A stretch of DNA of 64,000 nucleotides from Poseidonibacter parvus (lineage in GTDB: Bacteria; Campylobacterota; Campylobacteria; Campylobacterales; Arcobacteraceae): assembly GCF_001956695.1 (NCBI RefSeq), contig NZ_CP019070.1, forward strand, positions 2,542,001 through 2,606,000. The letters run 5' to 3'. Positions within the stretch are counted from its first letter, which is position 1. Each line of letters opens with the position of its first letter. Below, one piece after another: positions 53,351-63,116 of the stretch. Under the pieces are notes generated by a model. That model searched no databases. It saw nothing but the letters and a program-made list of their open reading frames with translations, and was not told where the DNA came from. The position numbers were made by a program, and so were the translations under genes.

Positions 53351-55035
53351 TTTTTAGCCATTGGCACTGTTGTTACATAATCTGATGTGATTAATTCACC
53401 ATCAACTAAAACATCATAAGTTTCAGGGTCAACTACAATATCTCCAATAAAGTCATTTAATTTCATATCTTTTTTACCGATATTTCTAGTATTTTTAACA
53501 GCCAATACCTTTTTATCAATTCCAAGTTTTTCTTTTAAATCACCACTTGCAACTTTTGAAGTAAAGATAGCACTAATTTTTGCACTGGCTTTTCCTTCTG
53601 AACCGAACATCTTTCTATATAAGTTTGGTTCTGGTGTTGGAATTGAAGCATTTGCATCACCCATTACACTTAAAGCAATAAATCCACCTTTAATAACTAA
53701 AGAAGGTTTCACTCCAAATAAAGCTCTATCCCACATAACAAGGTCAGCCATCTTACCAACCTCTACACTTCCTACATGCTCATCAATACCACATGCAATG
53801 GCAGGATTTATAGTATATTTTGCAATATATCTTTTAATTCTTTCATTATCACACTTTTCATTATCACTTGGTAATGCACCTCTTTGTTTTTTCATAGAAT
53901 CAGCAACTTGCCATGTACGAATAAGAACTTCTCCAACTCTACCCATTGCTTGTGAATCAGAACTTGTAATACTAATAGCACCAATATCATGAAGTACATC
54001 TTCAGCTGCAATTGTCTTACCTCTAATTCTAGATTCTGCGAAACTTACATCTTCAGGAATTTTTGGACTTAAATGATGACAAACCATAAGCATATCAAGA
54101 TGCTCTTCAATAGTATTTTTTGTATATGGTAAAGTTGGATTTGTTGAAGATGGTAATACATTTGCTAAACCTGCAACTTTCATAATATCAGGAGCATGAC
54201 CTCCTCCAGCACCTTCAGAGTGGAAAGTATGAATAGTTCTATTCTTAAATGAACCCACTGTATTTTCTACAAAACCTGATTCATTTAAAGTATCTGTATG
54301 AATTGCAACTTGTATATCAAAATCATCTGCAACACTTAAACAAGTATCAATTGCCTTTGGAGTACTTCCCCAGTCTTCATGAAGTTTAAGACCCATTGCT
54401 CCTGCTTCAATCTGTGATTGTAAGGCTTCATATGATGAAGAGTTTCCTTTTCCCATAAAACCAAAGTTTAAAGGATAGTTTTCAACCGATTCAATCATTT
54501 TAGAAATATTCCACTCACCTGGAGTACAAGTAGTTGCATTAGTACCAGTGTTTGGTCCAGTACCACCTCCTATCATTGTAGTAACTCCAGAACTTAAAGC
54601 TTCATCTATTTGCGTTGGTGAAATAAAGTGAATATGTGAATCAACTCCACCTGCTGTTATTACTTTTCCTTCAGCAGAAAGTATCTCAGTATTAGCACCT
54701 ATTTCTAAACCTTCAGTTATTCCATCACAAAGCTCAGGATTTCCAGCTTTTCCAATAGCTAAAATCTTTCCATTCTTTATTCCAATATCAGCTTTGTAAA
54801 TACCAGTATAATCAATAATCACAGCATTTGTAATAATCAAATCAGCAACATCAACAGCTTTTGGACTTTGAGCCATTCCATCTCTAATAGTTTTACCACC
54901 ACCAAATTTTACTTCTTCACCATAAGTTGTATAATCTTTTTCAATTTGGGCAATTAAAGATGTGTCTGCTAATCTAAATCTATCACCCGTAGTTGGTCCA
55001 TACATCGCAGCATATTTTTGTTTTGAAATTTTCAT
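53335..55035 (-). CDS. ureC: urease alpha (catalytic) subunit
   Basis: Nickel-dependent hydrolase that splits urea to ammonia and carbamate. The 566 residues have every active-site residue at the same number as in the Klebsiella enzyme: His 134, His 136, carbamylated Lys 217, His 219, His 246, His 272, His 320 and Asp 360. Supporting segments are [32 protein letters not shown] and MVCHHLSP. In Helicobacter naming this subunit is UreB. Begins 1 nt after the fused ureAB gene. Complete and apparently functional. Confidence 0.97.
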   Translation of the reverse strand: MKISKQKYAAMYGPTTGDRFRLADTSLIAQIEKDYTTYGEEVKFGGGKTIRDGMAQSPKAVDVADLIITNAVIIDYTGIYKADIGIKNGKILAIGKAGNPELCDGITEGLEIGANTEILSAEGKVITAGGVDSHIHFISPTQIDEALSSGVTTMIGGGTGPNTGTNATTCTPGEWNISKMIESVENYPLNFGFMGKGNSSSYEALQSQIEAGAMGLKLHEDWGSTPKAIDTCLSVADDFDIQVAIHTDTLNESGFVENTVGSFKNRTIHTFHSEGAGGGHAPDIMKVAGLANVLPSSTNPTLPYTKNTIEEHLDMLMVCHHLSPKIPEDVSFAESRIRGKTIAAEDVLHDIGAISITSSDSQAMGRVGEVLIRTWQVADSMKKQRGALPSDNEKCDNERIKRYIAKYTINPAIACGIDEHVGSVEVGKMADLVMWDRALFGVKPSLVIKGGFIALSVMGDANASIPTPEPNLYRKMFGSEGKASAKISAIFTSKVASGDLKEKLGIDKKVLAVKNTRNIGKKDMKLNDFIGDIVVDPETYDVLVDGELITSDYVTTVPMAKKYFMF

Positions 55036-55036
55036 A

Positions 55037-55714
55037 TTATTTCTCCCCTAAAAATATTGATAAGTTTTTCATAGCTTGTTCTTTTACAGTTTCATCATCT
55101 AAGTTACCTTCAACTAAACCATTGAAACCACTCATATATCTATTTCCACTATATGAAACTAAATTTACTTTCTTTTTACTTCCTGGTTCAAATCGTACTG
55201 AAGTACCAGCAGCAACATCAAGTCTTTTTCCATAAGCATCACCTCTATTGAAATCAAGATTATTGTTTACTTCAAAGAAGTGATAATGTGAACCAATTTG
55301 CACTGGTCTATCGCCTGTATTTTCAACTTCTAAAGTTGTAATCTCTTTATTTTCATTTAGTTCAATTTCACCATCTTCTACAATATATTCACCAGGAATC
55401 ATTGTGTCATTACCTTGTATTGGACTATGAACTGTTACAAGTTTTGTTCCATCATCAAAAGTAGCTTCCACTTGAACCATATCCATCATAGAAGCAATTC
55501 CATCCATAACATCATCATGGTTTAAAACTTTTGTAGCATCAACCATAAGTTGGGCAACACTTTTCCCATCTCTAGCACCTTCAAGTATATATGAAGTTAT
55601 AATAGCAGTTGCTTCTGGAAAATTAAGTTTGCAACCTCTATCCTTGCGTTCTTGTGCAAGCTTTGATGCTGTGTAAATCATCAGTTTTTCTTGTTCTCTA
55701 TTCGTTAAAAGCAT
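55037..55714 (-). CDS. ureA: fused urease gamma-beta subunit
   Basis: A 225-residue fusion of the small urease subunits, as in Helicobacter UreA. Residues 1-100 are the gamma part ([43 protein letters not shown]). Residues about 107-215 are the beta part ([53 protein letters not shown]). Most other bacteria encode these separately. The fusion supports the Campylobacterota origin of the block. It is followed directly by ureC. Confidence 0.95.
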   Translation of the reverse strand: MLLTNREQEKLMIYTASKLAQERKDRGCKLNFPEATAIITSYILEGARDGKSVAQLMVDATKVLNHDDVMDGIASMMDMVQVEATFDDGTKLVTVHSPIQGNDTMIPGEYIVEDGEIELNENKEITTLEVENTGDRPVQIGSHYHFFEVNNNLDFNRGDAYGKRLDVAAGTSVRFEPGSKKKVNLVSYSGNRYMSGFNGLVEGNLDDETVKEQAMKNLSIFLGEK

Positions 55715-55723
55715 ATTTTCTCC

Positions 55724-56362
55724 TTATCCTAATATCATATTCGTTCCAACTAAAATTGAGACAATTCCAGCTGTTGTAAATACTCTTTTTATATTTTTTG
55801 TACTATTTAAAACATTTTCATTTATATAATTTATAATAAACCCAAAACATATAAACACTAAACTAACCCCTAAAACAAAAGCCATAACCATAGTAAAATC
55901 TACACTTTGTGAATTTATAACACCAAGAGTAATAAGCATACCTCTTACACCACCAATTCCCATTAGTGAACCTATAATAAAAGCACTTTTTGTATCTGTT
56001 TTTTTATGAGTATGATTTTTTGCAAAACTCAAATGTATATGTTCTTTACCTTCATGCATATGCTTGTCTAAGATGATTTTTTTAGCATTTACAAGATATA
56101 TCAAATATATTCCCATAGCAATAATTACTGATGAACTTATAATATCTCCATATCCAAGATATGAATCTATTGAAGTAAACTCTTGTAAAACCTTTGCAAA
56201 AATAAACAACATTAAACCATGTCCTATTGCAAAGGCAAAAGTAATCAAAAATGTTTTTGTTTTACTTTTTCCAAGTGAAAAGTTGATTATTGCAACGATA
56301 TGATCAGCTCCAAAAGCATGAAGTACTCCATACCAAAATAAAACTATTAAACCTACTTCCAT
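55724..56362 (-). CDS. nickel permease-like membrane protein (HX4DH motif)
   Basis: A 212-residue inner membrane protein with about six helices. The first helix contains HAFGADH (His 15 to His 21), the HX4DH motif of nickel/cobalt transporters, and GHGLMLF follows in the second helix. A His-rich cytoplasmic loop (HMHEGKEHIHLSFAKNHTH, about residues 101-119) fits metal handling. This form resembles the UreH/NicO-type permeases found in urease clusters. It sits between ureD and ureAB, so supply of nickel for urease is the likely role. Confidence 0.85.
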   Translation of the reverse strand: MEVGLIVLFWYGVLHAFGADHIVAIINFSLGKSKTKTFLITFAFAIGHGLMLFIFAKVLQEFTSIDSYLGYGDIISSSVIIAMGIYLIYLVNAKKIILDKHMHEGKEHIHLSFAKNHTHKKTDTKSAFIIGSLMGIGGVRGMLITLGVINSQSVDFTMVMAFVLGVSLVFICFGFIINYINENVLNSTKNIKRVFTTAGIVSILVGTNMILG

Positions 56363-56363
56363 A

Positions 56364-57119
56364 TTATTGTTTCCCCATATTAAAACTGTTTTTTTCTAAA
56401 TTTTTTCTATAAATATCCCAAACTTTTAAGACTTTATCTTTTAAAATAGCCATATTCTCACTACTTAAAACGCCAATTATCAGTCTTTTTGATTTAGAAT
56501 ATGTAAAAGTTGAAAACTCTTCTTTTTCTAACTTTTCTAAAAAAGCAACATTATCTATAGTTTTGATATAAACTTTTGCAAAAAGATTTGTTTTGCTACT
56601 TTTTCTTTTTATATAATTTTTTAACTCAATACCTTCAATATCAAACTTTTCTATATATTCACATCTCCCCTCTTCAATAAAAGAGTTTTTTATTTTCATA
56701 CTAGTAAAATCAAAATCTTCGTAGCTTCGCCCATTACTTAAAATATCAGTATAAAAAAAGGTTGAATCTTTATCAAATTCAAGCTTAAATGTTTGAATAA
56801 ATTTTGCATCTTTATATAAAATTAGTTCATCATTTAAAAATTCTAAATTCGATTTATTTTTGATTTTAATATCAATATTATTTAGACTAAAATATTTAGA
56901 GTTTGAAGGATATATTTTTGTAGCTGATTCTGTTGTAATTATTAAGTTTGAATTATCTAGTTTAAAGTTTGTTTTAATCCTATCTTTTGGAAAAATACCT
57001 TCTCCAATATTAAGAAGTTTGATATAGTTTTCCTCATCATTAAATAGATAATATCTAGAGGGAAGATTCAATCTATCTAGTGAAAATTTATCATTTTTAA
57101 AATTAAACTTTAAACTCAT
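56364..57119 (-). CDS. ureD: urease accessory protein UreD
   Basis: Scaffold protein that binds apo-urease and carries nickel from UreG/UreF (named UreH in Helicobacter). About 251 residues, divergent in sequence but with the family pattern of beta strands: YLFNDEENYIKLLNIGEGIFPKDRI (normally P..LLHPPGGI.GGD), LIITTESATKIYPS (TTQ.A.K.Y), DELILYKDAKFIQ and RSYEDFDFTSMKI. The ATG at 57119 is chosen because AAGGG lies 7 nt before it; an alternative lies 30 nt upstream. About 75 nt separate it from urtE, so it may belong to the same transcript. Confidence 0.82.
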   Translation of the reverse strand: MSLKFNFKNDKFSLDRLNLPSRYYLFNDEENYIKLLNIGEGIFPKDRIKTNFKLDNSNLIITTESATKIYPSNSKYFSLNNIDIKIKNKSNLEFLNDELILYKDAKFIQTFKLEFDKDSTFFYTDILSNGRSYEDFDFTSMKIKNSFIEEGRCEYIEKFDIEGIELKNYIKRKSSKTNLFAKVYIKTIDNVAFLEKLEKEEFSTFTYSKSKRLIIGVLSSENMAILKDKVLKVWDIYRKNLEKNSFNMGKQ

Positions 57120-57194
57120 TCTATAACCCTTGTAGAAATATTTTATCAAAAATCATTGTATTAATATTTCTACAGTTGTTTATTTTTTAAACAT

Positions 57195-57890
57195 CTATAC
57201 AGATAAATGCTGTTTTACAATCTCATCACTTAACTGTGAAATCTCGCCATTAGCAACAACAGAACCTCTATCAATTACATAAAAATCATCACCATGTTTT
57301 CTAGCAAATGGTAACTTTTGTTCAACTAACATTACTGTCATTTGTTCTTCTTTTGTAAGATAGTCAATTACATCACCAATTTGAGCAACAATATTTGGTT
57401 GTATCCCTTCACTTGGTTCATCAAGAATTAGAAACTTTGGGTCAATACATAAAGCTCTTCCAATAGCAAGTTGCTGTTGTTGACCTCCAGATAAATCCCC
57501 ACCTTTTCTATTTGCCATATCTTTTAAAACTGGAAATAAATCATAAATTTTTTCAGGAACACTTTTAATTTTATTTCTATTAGAAAGTACTCCAATTTGA
57601 AGATTTTCTTCTACTGTTAATTGTGAAAATATTTCTCTTCCTTGAGGAACATAACCTATTGCAATTTGTGCTCTATCATGTGCATTTAGTTTTGAAATAT
57701 CTTGACCATCGTATATTAATTTTCCACTTGAAATTGGAAGTAATCCCATGATTACTTTTGAAAGTGTTGTTTTACCAACACCATTTCTTCCCATTAAACA
57801 AGTACATCTACCTTTTTTTAATTCTAAAGTTAAATCCCATAAGGTATGACTTTGAGCATAAAACTGATTTAATTTATCTATTTGTATCAT
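57195..57890 (-). CDS. urtE: urea ABC transporter ATP-binding protein UrtE
   Basis: Second ATPase (LivF-like) of the UrtABCDE urea importer, 231 residues. Walker A GRNGVGKTTLSK, signature LSGGQQQQLAIGRAL, Walker B FLILDEPSEGIQPN. The start IQIDKLNQFYAQSHTLWDL and the YVPQGREIFSQLTVEENL loop match UrtE specifically among branched-chain-type ATPases. Two nt separate it from urtD. Confidence 0.94.
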   Translation of the reverse strand: MIQIDKLNQFYAQSHTLWDLTLELKKGRCTCLMGRNGVGKTTLSKVIMGLLPISSGKLIYDGQDISKLNAHDRAQIAIGYVPQGREIFSQLTVEENLQIGVLSNRNKIKSVPEKIYDLFPVLKDMANRKGGDLSGGQQQQLAIGRALCIDPKFLILDEPSEGIQPNIVAQIGDVIDYLTKEEQMTVMLVEQKLPFARKHGDDFYVIDRGSVVANGEISQLSDEIVKQHLSV

Positions 57891-57892
57891 GA

Positions 57893-58681
57893 TTATTCAC
57901 CTAAATATACTTTTCTTACTTTTTCATTGTTTTGAATACTTTCCATACTTCCTTCTGCAAGAACTGAACCTTCATGTAAAACAGTTACTTTTGAAGCAAT
58001 ACTTCTAATAAATTCCATATCATGCTCAACAACTACAACAGCATGTTCTTTTGCTAAATCTGTCAAAATTTGTCCTGTTTTATCAACTTCTTGAGGAGTC
58101 ATTCCAGCAACTGGTTCATCAACTAATAATAACTTTGGATTTTGCATAATAAGCATTCCAATTTCAAGCCATTGTTTTTGACCGTGAGATAAAATTCCTG
58201 CTTCTTGATTATAAAGTTCTTTTAAACCAATAAGTTGCATTGTTTCTTCTATTTTATCTTTTTGTTCACCAGATATTTTTGAAAAAAGTGTTTTGAAAAA
58301 CCTCTTATCATCTTGCATAGCAAGCTCAAGATTCTCAAAAACTGTATTATTTTGAAAAACAGTTGGTTTTTGAAATTTTCTACCAATTCCTACTTCTGCA
58401 ATTGATGGTTCATCCATTTCAAGTAAATTTACAGCATCACCAAAAGTAACTGTACCTTCATCAGGTCTTGTTTTTCCAGTAACTACATCCATCATAGTAG
58501 ATTTTCCAGCACCGTTTGCACCAATAATACATCGCAGTTCTCCATAATTAATAGAAAAACTTAAATTATTTAAAGCTTTAAAACCATCAAAACTAACTGT
58601 TACACCATCAACAAGAAGTATTCTTTTACCCTTTTTTAACTCACCAATATTATGTGAGTTTTCATGATCTAAAACTAACAT
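57893..58681 (-). CDS. urtD: urea ABC transporter ATP-binding protein UrtD
   Basis: First ATPase (LivG-like) of the urea importer, 262 residues. Walker A GANGAGKSTMMDV, the UrtD-type signature LSHGQKQWLEIGMLI (SHGQ instead of SGGQ), Walker B LLLVDEPVAGMTP and the FQKPTVFQNNTVFENL loop identify it. Its start overlaps the last base of urtC. Confidence 0.94.
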   Translation of the reverse strand: MLVLDHENSHNIGELKKGKRILLVDGVTVSFDGFKALNNLSFSINYGELRCIIGANGAGKSTMMDVVTGKTRPDEGTVTFGDAVNLLEMDEPSIAEVGIGRKFQKPTVFQNNTVFENLELAMQDDKRFFKTLFSKISGEQKDKIEETMQLIGLKELYNQEAGILSHGQKQWLEIGMLIMQNPKLLLVDEPVAGMTPQEVDKTGQILTDLAKEHAVVVVEHDMEFIRSIASKVTVLHEGSVLAEGSMESIQNNEKVRKVYLGE

Positions 58682-59802
58682 TATGCAAGCTCCTTTTTAG
58701 TGTTTAGTTTATCTTTGATATTTGAGATAAGTCCAACAACACCTTTTGGTAAAAATAGTGTTACTAAAACAAACATACCACCAAGTGCATATAACCAAAT
58801 TTCAGGAAGTGCAGAAGTAAAGTATGAACTTGCGAAGTTAACTATTATTGCTCCAATAATTGCTCCATACAATGTTCCTCTTCCACCTACTGCTACCCAA
58901 ATAACAAGTTCAATTGAAAATAGTGGTGAAAAAACACCAGGATTTATAATTCCAACTTGTGGTACATATAATGCTCCTGCAATTGCAGCAAGTACAGCTG
59001 ATACTATAAAAATAAATAGTTTGTATTGTTCAACTTTGTAACCTATAAATCTTACTCTACTTTCTTCATCTCTAATTGAAATAATTACTCTTCCAAGTCT
59101 TGAATTCATTATAAATCTACATAATAAATATCCACCTAAAAGTGCAAAATACGAAATAATTAATAATCCTATTCTAGTAGAGTCTTGTGATAAATCAAAG
59201 CCTAAAATATCTTTAAAATCTGTAAGACCGTTGTTTCCACCAAATCCCATATCATTTCTAAAAAATGCTAACATTAAAGCATACGTAAGTGCTTGAGTGA
59301 TAATTGAAAGATAAACACCTGTAACTCTTGATTTAAATGCTAACCATCCAAATACAAAGGCTAAAAGTGCAGGTACAAACATCACCATTAAGAACATAAA
59401 CAGTGGATTATCAAAACCATACCAGAACCAAGGTATCTCTTTTAAGTTCATAAATACCATAAAATCAGGTAAATCAGGATTTCCATAAACCCCTCTATCA
59501 CCTATTTGACGCATTAAATACATACCCATTGCATATCCACCAAGGGCGAAAAATGCTCCATGTCCTAAACTCAATACTCCTAAATAACCCCAAACTAAAT
59601 CAAGTGCAAGTGCTAAAAGAGCAAATGCTAAATACTTTCCAAGAAGTGTAACTGTAAATGTTGACACGTGAAATATAGAATCTGAAGGAACAGCTAGATT
59701 TAAAATAGCTACTAATGCAACTACAATAAATAGTGTTCCTAAAACTATTTTTCCACCTTTATCATTTTCTAAAATTTTTAATATTAATGATTTTCTTTTC
59801 AT
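58681..59802 (-). CDS. urtC: urea ABC transporter permease UrtC
   Basis: Inner membrane LivM-like permease, 373 residues, about ten membrane segments. LVWGYLGVLSLGHGAFFALGGYAMGMYLM and the EAA-like loop RVIISIRDEESRVRFIGY are typical. A long extracytoplasmic loop (residues about 95-130) with GDRGVYGNPDLPDFMVF is characteristic of UrtC. Starts 3 nt after urtB. Confidence 0.94.
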   Translation of the reverse strand: MKRKSLILKILENDKGGKIVLGTLFIVVALVAILNLAVPSDSIFHVSTFTVTLLGKYLAFALLALALDLVWGYLGVLSLGHGAFFALGGYAMGMYLMRQIGDRGVYGNPDLPDFMVFMNLKEIPWFWYGFDNPLFMFLMVMFVPALLAFVFGWLAFKSRVTGVYLSIITQALTYALMLAFFRNDMGFGGNNGLTDFKDILGFDLSQDSTRIGLLIISYFALLGGYLLCRFIMNSRLGRVIISIRDEESRVRFIGYKVEQYKLFIFIVSAVLAAIAGALYVPQVGIINPGVFSPLFSIELVIWVAVGGRGTLYGAIIGAIIVNFASSYFTSALPEIWLYALGGMFVLVTLFLPKGVVGLISNIKDKLNTKKELA

Positions 59803-59805
59803 AGT

Positions 59806-61401
59806 CTAATCCTCTGCATCTCTTCCCTTTTTAGGGAACAGTCCTCTAGGTCTTTTTTGTATAAATAAAATGATAAATACTAAGATAATCACTTTTGCTA
59901 AAACCGCACCAGCAACTGGTTCAATAAACTTATTAAACTCACCTAATGTAAATGCTGCAATTAACGTTCCCCATAAATTTCCAACTCCACCAAATACAAC
60001 AACCATAAAGGAATCAACAATATATGCTTGTCCTAAATTTGGTCCAACATTTGTAAGTTGTGATAAGGCAACACCTGCAACCCCTGCAATTCCTGAACCT
60101 AAACCAAATGTAATTGCATCAATCCATGAAGCTTTAATTCCCATTGCTCGTGCTATTTCTCTATTTTGTGAAACAGCTCGTACTTTTAATCCTAATGATG
60201 TTTTATTTAAAATATATAAAACAAACAAAAACACAATAATTGAGAAAACAACAATATATAATCTGTTGTATGTAAGTGATAAAGCACTATTAACTTCCAA
60301 TGCTCCACTCATCCACTCAGGCGTTTTAACTTCTTGATTTAAAGGAGAGAAAACTGTTCTTACAATTTGTTGTAACACTAGTGAAATACCAAATGTTGCA
60401 AGTAATGTTTCAAGTGGACGTCCATATAAATGTCTAATCACAAGTCTTTCAATAGCAATTCCCACAAGTCCACTTACAATAAATGCAGCTGGAATTGCAA
60501 CTATAATTGAATACTCAATTAAATTTGGCATAATTTGTTGAAGTGCATATGTTGTGTAAGCACCAATCATAATAAGCTCACCATGAGCCATATTAATTAC
60601 TTTCATAACACCAAAAGTAACAGCAAGACCAATAGCAGCTAGAAGTAAAACAGAACCCATACTTAAACCAAAAAATGCCGTTTCTAGAAACGAATAAAAA
60701 GATCTATTTGTTTCTATTGAAGCAATTGAAGTGTTTGCTAGTTTTACCAGTTCTTTATCTTCACTATTTGATGAAATATTTTTCAATACTTCTAATGATT
60801 TAGGAGATAAATAATCTCCTAATTTTATTATGGCTTGCTTTTGTGCTTCACCATCTTTAAATTTTACACCTAAAGCAGTAACTGCTTCTTCAAGTACTTC
60901 TTTTACTTTAGTACTTTTTTCTGTTTGAAGAATTTCATTAATTAATTCTTCATTTTTTATATCAAGATTAGCAAGTAAATTCTTTGCAGAGTTAAATCTA
61001 ATATCTTCATTTGAAGAAAATAGATTAATTTTTGCAAGAGAACTCTTGATAATACTTCTTAATTTATTATTGATCTTAACTTTTTTAAAATCATATTTTG
61101 AAGTAAGTTTTAGATCTTCTTTAGAAAAAATATCAGCAGTTTTATAATCATCTTCAATTTTTTCTTTTATGTAAACTATTTGTTTATCACTTTTTGTATA
61201 AAGAAGTTCACCTTTTAACAATTTTTGAAATAAAAATTCTAGCTTTTCATCTTTACTATATTTTGAAGTTAGTTCAATGATTGTTTTTTCTTTTGTTTTA
61301 AAACTTTTTGTTAGTAATTTGTTAGAATCTTCTTTTAGAGTAACTCCAAATGAAGCACTAAGTATTAATAAATTAAGTAATATTATTTTAAATATTTTCA
61401 T
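59806..61401 (-). CDS. urtB: urea ABC transporter permease UrtB
   Basis: LivH-like permease of 531 residues. A signal peptide (KIFKIILLNLLILSASFG) and a periplasmic helical domain of about 220 residues precede the permease part, an extension normal for UrtB. The core has GSVLLLAAIGLAVTFGVMKVINMAHGELIMIGAYTTY, the RAVSQNREIARAMGI coupling loop and VVVFGGVGNLWGTLIAA. It follows urtA after 47 nt that hold a hairpin. Confidence 0.93.
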   Translation of the reverse strand: MKIFKIILLNLLILSASFGVTLKEDSNKLLTKSFKTKEKTIIELTSKYSKDEKLEFLFQKLLKGELLYTKSDKQIVYIKEKIEDDYKTADIFSKEDLKLTSKYDFKKVKINNKLRSIIKSSLAKINLFSSNEDIRFNSAKNLLANLDIKNEELINEILQTEKSTKVKEVLEEAVTALGVKFKDGEAQKQAIIKLGDYLSPKSLEVLKNISSNSEDKELVKLANTSIASIETNRSFYSFLETAFFGLSMGSVLLLAAIGLAVTFGVMKVINMAHGELIMIGAYTTYALQQIMPNLIEYSIIVAIPAAFIVSGLVGIAIERLVIRHLYGRPLETLLATFGISLVLQQIVRTVFSPLNQEVKTPEWMSGALEVNSALSLTYNRLYIVVFSIIVFLFVLYILNKTSLGLKVRAVSQNREIARAMGIKASWIDAITFGLGSGIAGVAGVALSQLTNVGPNLGQAYIVDSFMVVVFGGVGNLWGTLIAAFTLGEFNKFIEPVAGAVLAKVIILVFIILFIQKRPRGLFPKKGRDAED

Positions 61402-61416
61402 GTTTACCTTTCTGTT

Positions 61417-61445
61417 AAAACATGAGAGTTAAACTCTCATATTTT
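61417..61445 (-). other. hairpin between urtA and urtB
   Basis: ATGAGAGT / ACTCTCAT (61422-61429 with 61433-61440) with a 3-nt loop, extended by AAAA/TTTT past one mismatch. It stands right after the binding-protein gene and could cap its mRNA or reduce read-through into urtBCDE. Confidence 0.55.
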
Positions 61446-61448
61446 AAT

Positions 61449-62726
61449 TTATTTAGCACCTATACATTTTTTTGTAACAGTGTTATAATTTCCACAATTT
61501 ACTGGGCTTGTCCAATCTGAAATTAAATCTTTAGATCCAGGTAAGAAATCAGACCATGCATCTCCAGCTACTTCACCTTCAGTTTCCCATACAGTTTCAA
61601 ACTGACCGTCTTCTTGAATTTCTCCAATTAAAACAGGTTTTGTTAAGTGGTGATTCTTAAGCATTGTTGCAGTTCCACCAGTTAAGTTTGGAACAGAAAT
61701 ACCAACCATTGCATCAGTTACTTTATCAACATTTGTAGTACCAGCTTTTTCAACAGCTTTTACCCACATTTTAAATCCAATGTATGTAGCTTCCATTGGG
61801 TCATTTGTAACTTTTTTATCATCTTTTTTATATGCTCTCCATGTTTTAATAAACTCAGCATTTTCTTTTGACTCAGCACTTTGGAAGTAGTTCCACGCAG
61901 CTAAATGTCCAACAAGAGGTTTTGTATCAAGACCTGATAATTCTTCTTCACCAACAGAGAAAGCAACTACAGGAATATCAGAAGATGAAATACCTTGGTT
62001 ACCTAATTCTTTATAGAAAGGAACGTTTGCATCACCATTAATAGTTGAAACAACAGCTGTTTTCTTTCCAGCTGAACCAAACTTTTTAATATCACTTACG
62101 ATTGATTGCCAATCAGAATGACCAAATGGAGTATAGTTAATCATAATATCTTCTGCAGCTACACCTTTTGACTTTAAGTATGACTCTAAAACTTTATTTG
62201 TAGTTCTTGGATAAACATAATCAGTACCAGCTAATACAAATCTTTTTGCACCAATTTCATTGATTAAATAATCAACTGCAGGAATTGCTTGTTGGTTAGG
62301 CGCAGCACCTGTATAAAATACATTCTTACTTGATTCTTCACCTTCATATTGTACAGGGTAGAATAATAAACCATTTAACTCTTCAACAACTGGTAAAACA
62401 GATTTTCTAGATACAGAAGTCCAACAACCAAATGTTACATCAACTTTATCTTTTGTTAAAAGTCCTCTCATTTTTTCAGCAAATAAAGGCCAGTTTGAAG
62501 CTGGATCAACAACTACAGGTTCTAATTTTTTTCCTAAAACCCCACCTTTTTTATTTTGCTCTTCAATTAACATTAAAACAGTATCTTTTAATGTAGTTTC
62601 AGAAATTGCCATTGTTCCAGACAGTGAGTGTAAAACCCCAACTTTAATTGTTTCTGCAGCAGTTGCAGCTGATATTGTCAGACTAAGTAACGCAGAAGCG
62701 GCTAATGCTTTCGTAAATCTTTTCAT
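61449..62726 (-). CDS. urtA: urea ABC transporter substrate-binding protein UrtA
   Basis: Periplasmic urea-binding protein of 425 residues. A signal peptide (LAASALLSLTISAATAAE) leads into IKVGVLHSLSGTMAISETTLKD, VVVDPASNWPLFAEKM, FGCWTSVSRKSVLPVVEE, LLFYPVQYEGEESSKNVFYTGAAPNQQ and YFQSAESKENAEF, which are highly characteristic of UrtA. It is the first gene of the urea block. A TATACT -10 and tandem repeats lie about 50-80 nt upstream. Confidence 0.95.
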   Translation of the reverse strand: MKRFTKALAASALLSLTISAATAAETIKVGVLHSLSGTMAISETTLKDTVLMLIEEQNKKGGVLGKKLEPVVVDPASNWPLFAEKMRGLLTKDKVDVTFGCWTSVSRKSVLPVVEELNGLLFYPVQYEGEESSKNVFYTGAAPNQQAIPAVDYLINEIGAKRFVLAGTDYVYPRTTNKVLESYLKSKGVAAEDIMINYTPFGHSDWQSIVSDIKKFGSAGKKTAVVSTINGDANVPFYKELGNQGISSSDIPVVAFSVGEEELSGLDTKPLVGHLAAWNYFQSAESKENAEFIKTWRAYKKDDKKVTNDPMEATYIGFKMWVKAVEKAGTTNVDKVTDAMVGISVPNLTGGTATMLKNHHLTKPVLIGEIQEDGQFETVWETEGEVAGDAWSDFLPGSKDLISDWTSPVNCGNYNTVTKKCIGAK

Positions 62727-63116
62727 TTTAATTTTCCTTTCAAAATTAAGTCTTTGTGACCTATGTTTGAAAGTATAAAGAAGAAGTGTTGTTTAAGTGT
62801 TGTTTTGGAAATAATTTTTGATATTTTTTGTATATAAAGTAAACAGGATGGAGAATACTTTTTATTTTAGAAGTCATTTTTATTGTTCAAAAAGTCCTAA
62901 GGATTTTAGAGAATATTTTATAGTACTTTTGGAGAATGTTCCACAATTCAACTTTTTTTGGAACAAGCTATTTTTTTGTAAAAACTGCTCCAGAAATAAG
63001 ATATTATTGGCAAGGATATATGAAAGCTATTTATCTTAGTGTTTAAATCATTATAATGACGATATTAAAAATTTGAGCGTCTTAATGTACTTAAAATATA
63101 TTTGGAGGAATTATTA
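62727..63116. other. 390-bp intergenic region upstream of urtA
   Basis: No convincing gene. The part near urtA holds its promoter and tandem repeats. A plus-strand reading frame of 73 codons (62818-63039) has no ribosome site and an odd Phe/Cys-rich composition. A 12-bp palindrome TCATTATAATGA lies at 63048-63059 and contains TATAAT on both strands. The rest is AT-rich without visible structure. Confidence 0.5.
62772..62805 (-). promoter_or_regulatory. urtA promoter with tandem 11-bp direct repeats
   Basis: On the minus strand AAACAACACTT is repeated twice without gap (62805-62795 and 62794-62784), followed 6 nt later by TATACT (62777-62772). The repeats cover the -35 position, the usual place for an activator of the OmpR type. 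Confidence 0.55.

Noticed and set aside
50403-57119. A UreI-type acid-gated urea channel in the urease block
   Set aside because: The only polytopic membrane protein there (55724-56362) has the HX4DH nickel motif; urea entry is served by UrtABCDE.
59870-60337. 155-codon reading frame opposite urtB
   Set aside because: Shadow of the urtB permease region; Thr/Pro/Ile-rich composition typical of antisense frames.
62818-63039. 73-codon plus-strand reading frame upstream of urtA
   Set aside because: No ribosome site, odd Phe/Cys-rich composition, and it overlies the urtA upstream region; treated as non-coding.
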